DNA of 64,000 nt from Pedobacter yulinensis (GTDB lineage Bacteria; Bacteroidota; Bacteroidia; Sphingobacteriales; Sphingobacteriaceae), in assembly GCF_003029735.1 (NCBI RefSeq), contig NZ_KZ686268.1, positions 1,351,769 to 1,415,768 of the forward strand, read 5' to 3'. Positions within the stretch are counted from its first letter, which is position 1. Each line of letters opens with the position of its first letter. Below are positions 18,866-27,171 of this stretch, one piece after another. The position numbers were made by a program, and so were the translations under genes. Below the pieces are notes generated by a model. The model was not told the DNA's origin, did no database searches, and saw only the letters and a list, made by a program, of their open reading frames with translations.

Positions 18866-20293
18866 ATGAAAAGAATAAAACTTCTCTGCCTGATCCTGGC
18901 ACTGCCGGTCTTCCTGGCTGCACAGCAGAAAAAGCCGAACATCATTATCATACTTGCTGACGACCTTGGCTGGGGCGACGTAGGTTTTCACGGCAGCGGG
19001 ATCCGCACGCCGAACCTGGATCAGCTGGCCAGAGAGGGGGTAGAACTGACACGTTATTATACAGCACCGATCTGTTCGCCAACCCGGGTGGGATTACTGA
19101 CCGGACGTTACCCGAACCGCTCGGGTATCCGGGAAACGACTATACCGCCCTGGAGCGACTTCGGACTTGATACCACAGAAGAACTGCTGCCGCAGATGCT
19201 GGCCCGCTCAGGGTATATACACCGCGCCATCATCGGCAAATGGCACCTGGGCCATGCATCCCTGTCATACCACCCCATGCAGCGTGGATTCACGCATTTT
19301 TATGGCCACCTGAACGGGGCGATCGACTATTTTTCGCAGATGCGCGAAGGGGAGCGCGACTGGCACAACGACCTCAAGCCTTCGGCGGATACAGGCTACG
19401 CTACCGAACTTATTACCCGCGAGGCGGTCAAGTGCATCGGTGCGTATGCGGGTGATGCCCCATTTTTTATGTATGTGGCATACAATGCACCGCATGGCCC
19501 TTTCCAGGCACCGGAGGCCTGGCTAAAACAGTACGGGTACGATCCGGCGAAACCGAAATACGGCAAAAAGAAACCTGCAGACCCGGGCGAGGAAACCGGC
19601 GATGGCCTGGGGCACGGCAACACCATCAGGCAAACCTATGCGGCAATGGTCAGCTGCATGGATGACGGGATAGGTCAGATTATGAAGGCCTTGAAAGACA
19701 AGGGCATCGATGAGCATACCATCGTGCTTTTTCATAGCGATAACGGCGCTGCCGGCAGCGGGAACTCAGGTTCGCACGGCTCTTTGCGCGGATATAAGTT
19801 CGATGAGTGGGAGGGCGGGGTACGTGCGCCCGCCCTGGTACGCTGGAAAGGCGGCGGTTTGAAAGGCGGTACCAGGATTGACCAGGTAATGGGTTATGTG
19901 GATATCTTCCCGACGCTGAAAGCGATTGCAGGTCAGCAAGAGGCTGCAAAAAAAACGCTGGATGGCCTCAACCTCTGGCCGGTGCTCAATGGCTCGGCCG
20001 GTAAGCTGGACCGGGAGTTTTACCTTGGGCATGGGGCATTGCTGAGCGGCGACTGGAAACTGATCCTGGACCAGGGCCGGCCCAATATGAAACTTAACGG
20101 TGATGTGCTGTTCAGGATACCGCCCGACGATGCCGAGACAGAAAATGTGAGGGCTGCCCACCCTGATGTTTATAAACGGCTGAAAGCCGCTGTGGCGCCC
20201 TATGAGGCCATCCGTTCAAAAAAAGAGATCTTGTCTAAGGGGCCGAAAAACGGGTTTGTAGCACCCAAAGACTGGCAGATTACCAAAAAATGA
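18866..20293 (+). CDS. Secreted sulfatase (type I, formylglycine-dependent)
   Basis: This is an arylsulfatase-family enzyme of the alkaline phosphatase superfamily that removes sulfate esters from sugars or aryl compounds. It has 475 residues and a signal peptide ending around AAQQ (residue 20). Metal-binding ADDLGWGD (Asp32/Asp33), the formylglycine motif CSPTR with Cys70, GKWHLGH (Lys125, His127) and HSDNGAAG are all visible. The Cys-type motif needs a maturation enzyme (FGE or anSME), not seen in this window. It is closest in appearance to N-acetylgalactosamine-6-sulfatase-like proteins. A second sulfatase follows after 68 bp, so the two may be cotranscribed. Confidence 0.95.
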   Translation: MKRIKLLCLILALPVFLAAQQKKPNIIIILADDLGWGDVGFHGSGIRTPNLDQLAREGVELTRYYTAPICSPTRVGLLTGRYPNRSGIRETTIPPWSDFGLDTTEELLPQMLARSGYIHRAIIGKWHLGHASLSYHPMQRGFTHFYGHLNGAIDYFSQMREGERDWHNDLKPSADTGYATELITREAVKCIGAYAGDAPFFMYVAYNAPHGPFQAPEAWLKQYGYDPAKPKYGKKKPADPGEETGDGLGHGNTIRQTYAAMVSCMDDGIGQIMKALKDKGIDEHTIVLFHSDNGAAGSGNSGSHGSLRGYKFDEWEGGVRAPALVRWKGGGLKGGTRIDQVMGYVDIFPTLKAIAGQQEAAKKTLDGLNLWPVLNGSAGKLDREFYLGHGALLSGDWKLILDQGRPNMKLNGDVLFRIPPDDAETENVRAAHPDVYKRLKAAVAPYEAIRSKKEILSKGPKNGFVAPKDWQITKK

Positions 20294-20361
20294 TAGCACC
20301 TGGCGGGCGCAACTCTTCACACTGTCCTTGTCAGAGCCGCTGATTAAATTACTAACTTGGC

Positions 20362-21915
20362 ATGAAATCTTGGTTTATGAAGAAATTTTCGTTGAGTATT
20401 CTGGTCCTGCTTTTACCGGCATTGCAAAGCTTTGGCCAGCAGGCTTTCAAAAGCAAAACGGCAGGGGCAGGTACGGCCACCAGGCCCCGGAACGTGATCT
20501 TTATTCTTTCCGATGACCACCGGCATGACGTGATGGGTTCTACCGGAAAGATTCCAGGTTTACAAACGCCTAACCTGGACCGGATGGCCCGCGAAGGGGC
20601 ACACCTTCAGCAAGCCTTTGTTACGACTGCCTTGTGTTCGCCCAGCCGGGCGTCGATCCTGACAGGGCAGTATGCGCACACGCATACCGTTGTGGACAAC
20701 GAAACGCCTGCGCCCTCCGGTCTGGTTTACTTTCCACAGTATCTGCAGCAGGCAGGTTATGAAACGGCCTTTTTCGGGAAATGGCACATGGGCGGCGGCG
20801 GCGGGGAACCTAGGCCGGGGTTTAACCGCTGGGTAAGTTTTGCAGGGCAGGGTGTTTACTACAATCCGGAACTCAATATTGACGGCAAGATGGTTCCCTA
20901 CAGGGATAGCGCCTACATTACAGACGTGCTGACAGACCTGACCCTGGAATTTCTGAAGAAACGCGACCGGAAAAAGCCTTTTTTTGTCTACCTGTCGCAT
21001 AAAGCAGTGCATGCCGAGTTCAGTCCGGCGCGCCGCGACAAGGAAAAATACCGGAACCTCGAGGTGCAATACCCCGTATCCATGTTTTCTACAGCCAATG
21101 CCCGGAGCAAACGGTATGTGAAAGGGCGCCAGGCAGACAGCAGCGGCCGGAAGATCAATTATGCCGATATTCCACAATGGGTGCGTGCGCAACGATACAG
21201 CTGGCATGGTGTTGATTTTATGTACCATGGGCAAACCGACTTTGACCAATTTTACGTCGATTACCTGGAAACGCTGATGGGTGTAGACAACAGTGTAGGC
21301 CGTGTCCTCGATTTTCTGAAAGCGAACCAGCTGGACCAGGAAACCCTGGTTGTGTATATGGGCGACAACGGCTTTTCTTTTGGCGAGCATGGACTGATCG
21401 ATAAGCGGCATGCTTACGAAGAATCAATGCGCGTACCCCTGCTTGCCCGCTGCCCGGCCCTGATCAGGCCCGGCACCCGGATCAGACAAATGGTGCTGAA
21501 CATCGATATTGCGCCAACTGTGCTGGCTCTTGCCGGCATTGAGAAGCCCCGGCAAATGCAGGGCGAATCGTTTGTTCCGCTGCTTCAGGGCAAAACCGTG
21601 AAATGGCGTGACCGGTTTTTCTACGAATATTATTGGGAAAACGCTTTTCCGCAAACACCCACCCAATACGCGGTGCGTACTGATCGTTATAAATTTATCC
21701 GCAGCCAGGGCGTATGGGATATTGACCAGTTGTATGACCTGCAGGAGGATCCGGATGAACTGAATAACCTGATCAGAAGCGGCAGGCACCAGGAAATTGC
21801 CCGGCAGCTAAACGCCGAGTTGTGGTCCTGGCTCGGAAAATCGAATGGCTTGTATATTCCATTGAAACCCATCCGGCAGAAGAAAAATGACCACCTGTAC
21901 CGAGGTACCTGGTAG
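20362..21915 (+). CDS. Secreted sulfatase (type I, formylglycine-dependent)
   Basis: This is the second sulfatase in tandem, 517 residues, with a signal peptide to about residue 25 (LQSFGQQ). Metal-site SDDHRHD (Asp51/Asp52), the CSPSR motif with Cys92 to be oxidised to formylglycine, GKWHMG and YMGDNGFSFGEHG are present; the C-terminal part has TPTQYAVRTDRYKFIR and DLQEDPDELNNL, as in iduronate or choline sulfatase-like proteins. It differs clearly from the upstream sulfatase, so the pair probably acts on different linkages. The start at 20362 and an alternative Met six codons on (20377) both give good signal sequences. Downstream, 206 bp without evident features separate it from pafA. Confidence 0.95.
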   Translation: MKSWFMKKFSLSILVLLLPALQSFGQQAFKSKTAGAGTATRPRNVIFILSDDHRHDVMGSTGKIPGLQTPNLDRMAREGAHLQQAFVTTALCSPSRASILTGQYAHTHTVVDNETPAPSGLVYFPQYLQQAGYETAFFGKWHMGGGGGEPRPGFNRWVSFAGQGVYYNPELNIDGKMVPYRDSAYITDVLTDLTLEFLKKRDRKKPFFVYLSHKAVHAEFSPARRDKEKYRNLEVQYPVSMFSTANARSKRYVKGRQADSSGRKINYADIPQWVRAQRYSWHGVDFMYHGQTDFDQFYVDYLETLMGVDNSVGRVLDFLKANQLDQETLVVYMGDNGFSFGEHGLIDKRHAYEESMRVPLLARCPALIRPGTRIRQMVLNIDIAPTVLALAGIEKPRQMQGESFVPLLQGKTVKWRDRFFYEYYWENAFPQTPTQYAVRTDRYKFIRSQGVWDIDQLYDLQEDPDELNNLIRSGRHQEIARQLNAELWSWLGKSNGLYIPLKPIRQKKNDHLYRGTW

Positions 21916-22121
21916 GGGCAGCATGTTGGTGTTTTATAGAAAGCAAATGAAAGTAATTTGGTCGGCGTGCGCTGCCTTGCAGTGTGTGCGGCTTATAATT
22001 TATTCCAGATTATTTCTGATGCTTTCGAAACTCTGAATTGCAATAGTAAAGTTACCGGGAAAATCGTGCAGACTTCTGATATTTACTATTTCAAACCACA
22101 TTGTAAACCGAAATTCAGTTC

Positions 22122-23786
22122 ATGAAGAAAAAATACGCGATTCATTACTGCCTGGGGCTGCTCGCCGCGGGTCTGATATTTTTAAACAGCGGCGATGCGC
22201 TGGCGCAAACGAAAACTTCTGGTAAAGTGCCGAGGCCAAAACTGGTCGTAGGCATAGTCGTTGACCAGATGCGCTGGGATTACCTGTACCGGTATTATGA
22301 CAGGTACAGTGCTAAAGGCTTCAGGCGGATGCTGGGCGAAGGCTTTACCTGCGAAAACACCTTTATCAATTACCTGCCTTCGGCAACGGCGGTGGGTCAC
22401 TCAACCATTTATTCAGGCTCGGTGCCGGCCATTCATGGCATTACCGGCAATGACTGGATTGACCGGTTTACCGGCAAGTCGGTCTATTGTACAGCTGACT
22501 CGACTGTGCAGCCTGTCGGCGCGCAGACTGATGCGGGGAAAATGTCGCCGCGTAACCTGCTCGCCTCGACCGTTACAGACGAGTTGCGGCTGGCCACCAA
22601 TTTCCGGTCGAAAGTTGTGAGTGTGTCATTGAAAGACCGGGCATCGATTTTGCCCGCCGGACACAACCCAACGGCTGCCTTCTGGCTGGATGATGAGTCG
22701 GGCAAATTCATTACCAGCAATTATTACATGAATGCACTGCCGGCCTGGGTAAACAATTTTAATGATGCCAAACCGATAGAGAAGCTACTGTCGAATGGGT
22801 GGAACACCCTGTATCCGATCCAGACCTACAAGCAAAGCACAGCAGACGATGTAGCCTGGGAAGGGAAGTTTAAAGGCGAGAGCCGTTCCGCTTTCCCACA
22901 CGACATGGCAAATATTTACAAGACATCGCCGGGTTCTTTCAGGCAGACACCTTTCGGCAATACGCTCACGCTCGATTTTGCGAAAGCAGCGATCGATGCC
23001 TACCAGTTGGGTAAAGGCACCGAAACCGACTTTCTGACCATCAACTGCGCGTCGACAGACTATGTCGGACACATGTTCGGCCCCAATTCGATCGAAGTCG
23101 AGGATGTATACCTGCGCCTGGACCGCGACCTTGGCTTGTTTTTCGATAAGCTGGATGCCCAGCTGGGTAAAGGCAATTACCTGGTTTTCCTCACAGCCGA
23201 CCATGGCGCTTCGCACTCAATTGGCTTTAACCAGCAAAGCAAAATTCCGGCTGATATCCTGAATAACCGGACTTTGCTTACCGGCCTCAACAAATACCTG
23301 GGCGACAAATACAATGTGGAAAAGCCGGTGCGTTATGTGGGTACTTATCAGGTTTACTTTAACCATGAAGTGATCGAAAAGAAAAAACTGGACCTGGCGG
23401 CGGTTAAGCAGGATGCAATGAATTTTCTCCGTAAACAGCCCGGAATTGGCTTTGCGGTCGATTTTGAAAACATTGCAGGTGCCTCGGTGCCAGAGAACAT
23501 CAAGACGCGCATTATAAACGGCTACAATTTCAAACGCAACGGCGACATACAGATCGTTACCGAACCCGGCTGGTTCAGCGGCAGTGCGATTGGTACCAAC
23601 CACGGCACCTACAGTCCGTATGATACGCATATCCCGCTGGTGTTTATGGGCTGGGGTGTGAAACACGGATCAACCAACCGCGAAACCTACATGACCGACA
23701 TTGCGCCAACGGTAGCCGCTTTTCTGCGCATTCAAATGCCGAACGGGACGATTGGAACGCCGATCGGAGAGGTGCTCGGAAAATAG
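22122..23786 (+). CDS. pafA: PafA-type alkaline phosphatase
   Basis: This is a periplasmic phosphomonoesterase of the PafA group, known in Bacteroidota (Elizabethkingia and Flavobacterium) for activity that is not repressed by phosphate. It has 554 residues, with a signal peptide to about residue 29 (DALAQ). Active-site residues line up with characterised PafA: metal-binding Asp48 (VVDQMRWD), nucleophile Thr89 (PSATAVGHS), Asn110 (GITGND), and Lys171/Arg173 (LKDRAS). TADHGASH and IGTNHGTY provide further metal ligands. It is a single gene behind two sulfatases of the same superfamily. The symbol rests on family resemblance and these residues. Confidence 0.93.
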   Translation: MKKKYAIHYCLGLLAAGLIFLNSGDALAQTKTSGKVPRPKLVVGIVVDQMRWDYLYRYYDRYSAKGFRRMLGEGFTCENTFINYLPSATAVGHSTIYSGSVPAIHGITGNDWIDRFTGKSVYCTADSTVQPVGAQTDAGKMSPRNLLASTVTDELRLATNFRSKVVSVSLKDRASILPAGHNPTAAFWLDDESGKFITSNYYMNALPAWVNNFNDAKPIEKLLSNGWNTLYPIQTYKQSTADDVAWEGKFKGESRSAFPHDMANIYKTSPGSFRQTPFGNTLTLDFAKAAIDAYQLGKGTETDFLTINCASTDYVGHMFGPNSIEVEDVYLRLDRDLGLFFDKLDAQLGKGNYLVFLTADHGASHSIGFNQQSKIPADILNNRTLLTGLNKYLGDKYNVEKPVRYVGTYQVYFNHEVIEKKKLDLAAVKQDAMNFLRKQPGIGFAVDFENIAGASVPENIKTRIINGYNFKRNGDIQIVTEPGWFSGSAIGTNHGTYSPYDTHIPLVFMGWGVKHGSTNRETYMTDIAPTVAAFLRIQMPNGTIGTPIGEVLGK

Positions 23787-23881
23787 ATCTGAAAAAGGTA
23801 AGCCGGAAGCTGGACATTGATGAACTAAAGTTCGGTCGTTCAGTGTATTGATGCGCTGACTGCCCGAATTTTTCACTTTTT

Positions 23882-23912
23882 TTTGCAAAAACCTGCGTGC
23901 TGTCTATATTTG
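23882..23912 (+). promoter_or_regulatory. Promoter of the tRNA-Glu gene
   Basis: TTTG at 23882-23885 and TATATTTG at 23905-23912 are separated by exactly 19 nt, a perfect match to the Bacteroidota housekeeping consensus (TTTG, N19, TAnnTTTG). Transcription would start near 23919, about 64 nt before the mature tRNA. Confidence 0.85.
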
Positions 23913-23982
23913 CACCCGCAAGCAGGGCGGTACTGAAGATCCGGTTTAAGGCGGAACACAGGCACAGGCCCGACACTGAAGC

Positions 23983-24054
23983 GGCCCGTTCGTCTAGGGG
24001 TTAGGACGCAAGATTTTCATTCTTGAAACAGGGGTTCGATTCCCCTACGGGCTA
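23983..24054 (+). tRNA. tRNA-Glu (anticodon TTC)
   Basis: This is a complete cloverleaf of 72 nt. The acceptor stem GGCCCGT pairs with ACGGGCT, with one G-T at the end. The anticodon stem is CAAGA/TCTTG, with the loop TTTTCAT carrying anticodon TTC at 24016-24018. The T arm has GGGGTTCGATTCCCC and the discriminator is A. The CCA end is not encoded. It stands alone, with its own promoter and terminator. Confidence 0.97.
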
Positions 24055-24058
24055 CTTG

Positions 24059-24099
24059 ATGGGAAAGGTTCAAATTCAATGAACTTTTCCCATTTTTTT
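24059..24099 (+). terminator. Terminator of the tRNA-Glu gene
   Basis: A 14-bp stem (24059-24072 with 24080-24093, one G-T pair) with a 7-nt loop is followed by seven T in a row. It starts 4 bp after the tRNA. The stretch from 24100 to 24332 contains no recognisable gene and looks AT-richer than the preceding genes. Confidence 0.93.
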
Positions 24100-24332
24100 G
24101 CTCTTTGTTTCGCTGTTTATCAGCAGGATAAGGCCGAGCGGTTCGCTTAGCCTGGCGGTTGGATGTTGCATTCCGCCAAAGCAAATGTTTTCGCGGCCTG
24201 GTTGAGGTAGTTTAAGTTTTCAATAATTTGAGGAAACTTCTAATTTCCCAGTCTATTCCCGTGGAGGACAAAATTTGGACTTTCCTAGTTCTCAGAATGG
24301 CCGTCCACATTAGCCAGACGCATTAAATCCTG

Positions 24333-24571
24333 ATGACGACTAAACTCACATTAACGAGAGGATACAGAACTTATTCAGCTAAGATATACCCGTCAAAATG
24401 GAAAAGCTTATCCGATATTGTCGAAAATTACCTTATTCTATTGGTGCTTCAGAGGAAACTGTGCAAACCTATCGCCAGGATGCCGAAATTAATGGGGTCA
24501 GTAAAATTTCCTGAAGATTTTTATTATAGAAGGAGCCAGGCAAGATTTTGAAAGAGAAACGCGGGTTAAGC
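24333..24571 (+). pseudogene. Decayed DUF6364-type antitoxin gene
   Basis: The start MTTKLTLT, then AKIY, SLSDIVENYL and further on KLMGSVKFPEDF match the usual layout of DUF6364 proteins, ribbon-helix-helix-like antitoxins paired with PIN toxins. Here the frame is broken between and within the blocks: the helix after MTTKLTLT is garbled, SLSDIVENYL runs into an unrelated leucine-rich stretch, and the C-terminal tail again shifts frame (24551 on). Only a nonsense 72-residue frame remains. Recognition is by recall of the family pattern. Confidence 0.65.
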
Positions 24572-24850
24572 ATGAAACAAGTTATACCAACATAGGCATT
24601 CATTTTCTGGCAAACCGGCAACCTTTTGCAAATGGATGCTGCAGCTTGAGTTAGCTGTAAATGGTAAGGTACGGATTTTTATAGCCGCTGTCTCTTGCAA
24701 TAACATATATTACAATCTTCGTCAATCCATGTCTGGAAGTGCCACTTTGAGATTGCTGGAAGAACTGGCTGGTATGACGGAAATACCAGAGGTGACAACC
24801 GGGCTACTGATTTTTCATTCAAAGTATCTAAAAGCCCTGAAGATCATAAC
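24572..24850 (+). pseudogene. Decayed PIN-domain (VapC-like) toxin gene
   Basis: Immediately after the antitoxin relic, MKQV is followed in other frames by TNIGIHFLANRQPFA and then, after another shift, by GKVRIFIAAVSCNNIYYNLRQ and LLEELAGMTEIPEVTT. This is the order of a PIN-domain ribonuclease toxin (DTNxxxDxLxxRxPF at the start, then the AVSxNNIYY helix). Both early acidic residues of the active site are lost (DTN reads YTN, the second Asp reads His), there are at least two frameshifts, and the C-terminal acidic cluster is missing. The 100-residue open frame beginning at 24636 is therefore a fragment, not a gene. Confidence 0.68.
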
Positions 24851-24868
24851 GGTTTTCAGGGCTTTTTT
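24830..24868. terminator. Terminator between the toxin relic and the nitroreductase gene
   Basis: A 12-bp stem (24830-24841 with 24855-24866) with a 13-nt loop ends in six T on the plus strand; A residues at the left base give a shorter T run on the minus strand, so it may act in both directions. It lies between the relic and the convergent nitroreductase gene. Confidence 0.75.
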
Positions 24869-24934
24869 ATTTGTCCTCCCTGCCCGGTATAAATCGAATC
24901 TCCAGGAGCGTTCACTTGTTGCGCTTGCGGTTAC

Positions 24935-25552
24935 CTAAATGGACCGGACAACCTCGTCCATTTCAAAACGTGATTTCGGGAAAGCCGCCGGATGCATCGG
25001 ATCACCTGGATCTGCGAAACCCACCGTGACGGCAAACAAAGGGGAATAGCCGTCCTGCGCCAATAGCTGCCTATAGGCTTCGAGGTCAATGCCCTCCATT
25101 GGTGTAGCATCCAATCCCATACTGATGCAGGCACTCAGGAAATAGCCCAATGAAAGATAGACCTGGTGCGCCATCCATGATTTAACCGCTGCCTCCCCAT
25201 TGGCCCTGATCATTGGTTCATAGAACCCCGTGACCCAATCCTTGGGGAGAACGGCAATATTGCGGCGCTCGAAATGCTCCACATCATCCATCACGCTGAA
25301 CACCACCAAAAGATCCACATCGTTAATCGACTGTTCGTTCGCATAAGACTTTGCGGCCAATTGCTTCTTCAACACGCGATCAGTGACAAATGTAAAACTC
25401 CAAGGTTGGCTGTTGATCGAAGAAGGACTTAGCCGTAAGATCTCTTTCATTGAGGCGATCACCTCTGGCGAGAGCATTTTGGTCGTGTCATACTTCTTAG
25501 TCGCATACCTCTTTTTTGCAAGGCCTAAAAAATTCATATCTGTCATTATCAT
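24935..25552 (-). CDS. NAD(P)H-dependent nitroreductase, NfsB-like
   Basis: This is an FMN-binding nitroreductase-family oxidoreductase (205 residues) that reduces nitroaromatics, quinones or pteridines with NAD(P)H. The N-terminal AKKRYATKKYD and LRLSPSSINSQPWSF motifs are the FMN-binding signature of NfsB-type enzymes; MAHQVYLSLGYFLSACISMGLDATPMEG and the C-terminal FPKSRFEMDEVV are also typical. No signal peptide is present, so it is cytoplasmic. The start could be the first Met or the Met five codons on. It is divergent from an HxlR regulator, with a shared overlapping promoter region, so control by HxlR is likely (inference). Confidence 0.93.
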   Translation of the reverse strand: MIMTDMNFLGLAKKRYATKKYDTTKMLSPEVIASMKEILRLSPSSINSQPWSFTFVTDRVLKKQLAAKSYANEQSINDVDLLVVFSVMDDVEHFERRNIAVLPKDWVTGFYEPMIRANGEAAVKSWMAHQVYLSLGYFLSACISMGLDATPMEGIDLEAYRQLLAQDGYSPLFAVTVGFADPGDPMHPAAFPKSRFEMDEVVRSI

Positions 25553-25569
25553 TTAAACTATATTTTTTA

Positions 25570-25606
25570 TTGTAGCAAACCTAAGTATAGCCCATTATCT
25601 TTGCAA
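25570..25606. promoter_or_regulatory. Overlapping divergent promoters for nitroreductase and HxlR
   Basis: On the plus strand, TTG at 25570-25572 and TATCTTTG at 25596-25603 (23-nt spacer) point to the HxlR gene. On the minus strand, TTG at 25604-25606 and TAGGTTTG at 25576-25583 (20-nt spacer) point to the nitroreductase gene. The two elements interlock, with GCAAA at 25575 and TTTGC at 25600 forming a dyad. One bound regulator could shut off both genes. Confidence 0.65.
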
Positions 25607-25631
25607 TAACGGCCAAAATTGATAGTAACAG

Positions 25632-25979
25632 ATGTACAGTATAGACAACAAGGCGTATCCCTGTGCGACCAGCCTGACAATGAGATACATAGGTGGTAAA
25701 TGGAAAGCGGTGATCCTGATCCACCTGATCGAAAAAAAAAGGTACAGCGAGCTGAGAAAAGAGTGCAAGGTAATCACCGAGCGGACATTGAGCCTTCAGC
25801 TAAAGGAAATGGAAGAGGACGGGCTGATTACCAGAACCGTTCATACAGCTAAGCCCCCGCTAAAAGTCGACTATGAACTGACCGATTTTGGCAGAACGCT
25901 GATCCCCTTGCTCCAATCCATCGCCGAATGGGGAACACAAACCGCCCAAAGTAACCAGAGAATAAAGGTTCTCCGATAG
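25632..25979 (+). CDS. HxlR-family transcriptional regulator
   Basis: This is a 115-residue winged-helix DNA-binding protein of the HxlR/DUF24 family. The conserved Cys (residue 10, in KAYPCATSLTMRYIGGKWK) precedes the GGKWK motif, and KEMEEDGLITR with the wing PPLKVDYELTDFGRTLIPLL follows. HxlR proteins with this N-terminal Cys often sense electrophiles, quinones or disulfide stress and control an adjacent reductase. It is divergent from the nitroreductase gene and upstream of an FMN reductase gene, which fits that role. The dimer probably binds the promoter dyad in front of its own gene. Confidence 0.92.
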   Translation: MYSIDNKAYPCATSLTMRYIGGKWKAVILIHLIEKKRYSELRKECKVITERTLSLQLKEMEEDGLITRTVHTAKPPLKVDYELTDFGRTLIPLLQSIAEWGTQTAQSNQRIKVLR

Positions 25980-26267
25980 GCATCGATCTGGTCGCAAGCT
26001 GTGCTAACGCATTGCTCAGATCGCAGGAAGGGGCCAAGGCCGAATTCTGGTACAGCCGCGGTTCACCATAATCTTGGCTAATTTTAAAGAAAAGAACTTA
26101 CGCTATCATTGCCGCTCGAGCCAGCTTACAGCGCATCCTTTTTAGACAGGATCAGTTTAAAGCCATTCGCACCTGTTGAAGTGGTGTTTATAGACGCAGC
26201 CTGTCAGTCGTAAAAGTTATGTGTAATAAGAGGAGGTTGGTCACGTTCGGTCGCCGTCAATTGTCTT

Positions 26268-26864
26268 GTGTATATAAATCTTAAACTTATGTACCAAGAC
26301 ATCAAAAACAAAGGAAGAATACTCTTCTTCTCAGGCAGCAACCACTCCGTATCAATTAACCAGATGGTCGTTGCTTATCTGGCCCAAATGATAGGCGGGG
26401 ATCTCGCAGAAACGCTTCAACTTAAACGTTTTCCGGCACCGCTTTACGCACAGGAAGATGAACAAGCTAAAGGTATACCGGAGACAATAAGTGAGTTAAT
26501 CAATCTTCTTGATCAATTTGACAGCTTTGTCATTGCTGTCCCGGAAAACAACGGCTCGGTAACGGCCTTTTTTAAGAATACGCTCGACTGGCTTTCACGG
26601 GCGCGGAAGAGCTACCGCGTGTTTCAGGATAAAAAAATATTCTTAATAGCCGTATCTCCCGGAAATGGTGGCCATTCGGCGATCAGGCATGCGGGGGATA
26701 TACTTAAAAGATTGGGCGCAACAATTTTAGGGGAGCGGAACGTTCGCAATTTTGACGCCTCGCAATTTAATGCCGGCATCGAGGAATCCAGTCTTCATTC
26801 AGAGCTGCAAGAGCTGGCCTATTCAGTCGGTTGTCATTTTAATGGAAAAAACACTGATCGCTGA
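26268..26864 (+). CDS. NADPH-dependent FMN reductase-like oxidoreductase
   Basis: This is a flavodoxin-fold NAD(P)H-dependent oxidoreductase, 198 residues, cytoplasmic. The N-terminal loop FFSGSNHSVSINQ binds the FMN phosphate; VIAVPENNGSVTAFFKNTLDWLSR is the family's second flavin-binding segment, and IAVSPGNGG follows. Such enzymes reduce free flavin, quinones, azo dyes or chromate. Met8 (26289) is an alternative start. The 288 bp before it hold no recognisable gene. The small membrane protein gene starts at its stop, so the two are coupled. Confidence 0.88.
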   Translation: MYINLKLMYQDIKNKGRILFFSGSNHSVSINQMVVAYLAQMIGGDLAETLQLKRFPAPLYAQEDEQAKGIPETISELINLLDQFDSFVIAVPENNGSVTAFFKNTLDWLSRARKSYRVFQDKKIFLIAVSPGNGGHSAIRHAGDILKRLGATILGERNVRNFDASQFNAGIEESSLHSELQELAYSVGCHFNGKNTDR

Positions 26865-26865
26865 A

Positions 26866-27090
26866 ATGAAAACATCAACTACGAATGGCAGGCACAAAAG
26901 GGTCTTGTTGCAATGGCTTGCCATTTATCCAGTCATTACACTGATCCTGCTGCTGTTAGACGAGCACCTTAGACCGTTCACTTTGCCAGTTCGCACTTTA
27001 ATTCTCACCGTACTGGTTGTCCCGATTATGGGTTATGTCGTCATGCCGGTTTATGCAAAATTTTCCGTGCCTGGTTCCACTAATTGGTAG
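26866..27090 (+). CDS. Small two-span membrane protein
   Basis: This is a 74-residue protein with two membrane segments (residues about 14-31 and 40-60). It looks like the membrane tail of antibiotic-biosynthesis-monooxygenase-type proteins (WLAIYPVITLILLLL, then LPVRTLILTVLVVPIMGYVVMP), here without the monooxygenase domain. The start was chosen at the ATG 2 bp after the FMN reductase stop; an ATG 24 bp earlier in the same frame is possible. Function is unknown; it may place the reductase at the membrane, which is speculation. Confidence 0.65.
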   Translation: MKTSTTNGRHKRVLLQWLAIYPVITLILLLLDEHLRPFTLPVRTLILTVLVVPIMGYVVMPVYAKFSVPGSTNW

Positions 27091-27121
27091 GGCAGGTAAC
27101 AAAGTCTTCCGGTACGCGTCA

Positions 27122-27148
27122 AGAAAAAGGCCGCCCCGAGGGACGGCC
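27122..27148 (-). terminator. Terminator of the phosphoesterase SusCD operon
   Basis: A GC-rich hairpin (arms 27129-27137 and 27140-27148, small loop) is followed on the minus strand by five T, then CTT. It lies about 25 bp beyond the stop of the PI-PLC-like gene, the last gene of this minus-strand unit. Confidence 0.8.
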
Positions 27149-27171
27149 CGCTCAACCCGGCAAGGTGTAAA

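Noticed and set aside
24636..24938. A 100-residue open frame that could be a new small gene.
   Set aside because: Its first half matches the inner part of a PIN toxin and lacks a start and end; it is a fragment of a decayed gene, and the end runs through a terminator hairpin.
26100..26230. On the minus strand a short peptide-like stretch ending in GFKLILSKKDAL before a stop, possibly the end of a lost gene.
   Set aside because: The open stretch is only about 20 codons with no upstream support, so chance is likely.
24055..27090. Possible genomic island with attachment site at the tRNA-Glu 3' end.
   Set aside because: I saw no repeated copy of the tRNA end and no integrase gene; only a decayed toxin-antitoxin locus supports mobility.
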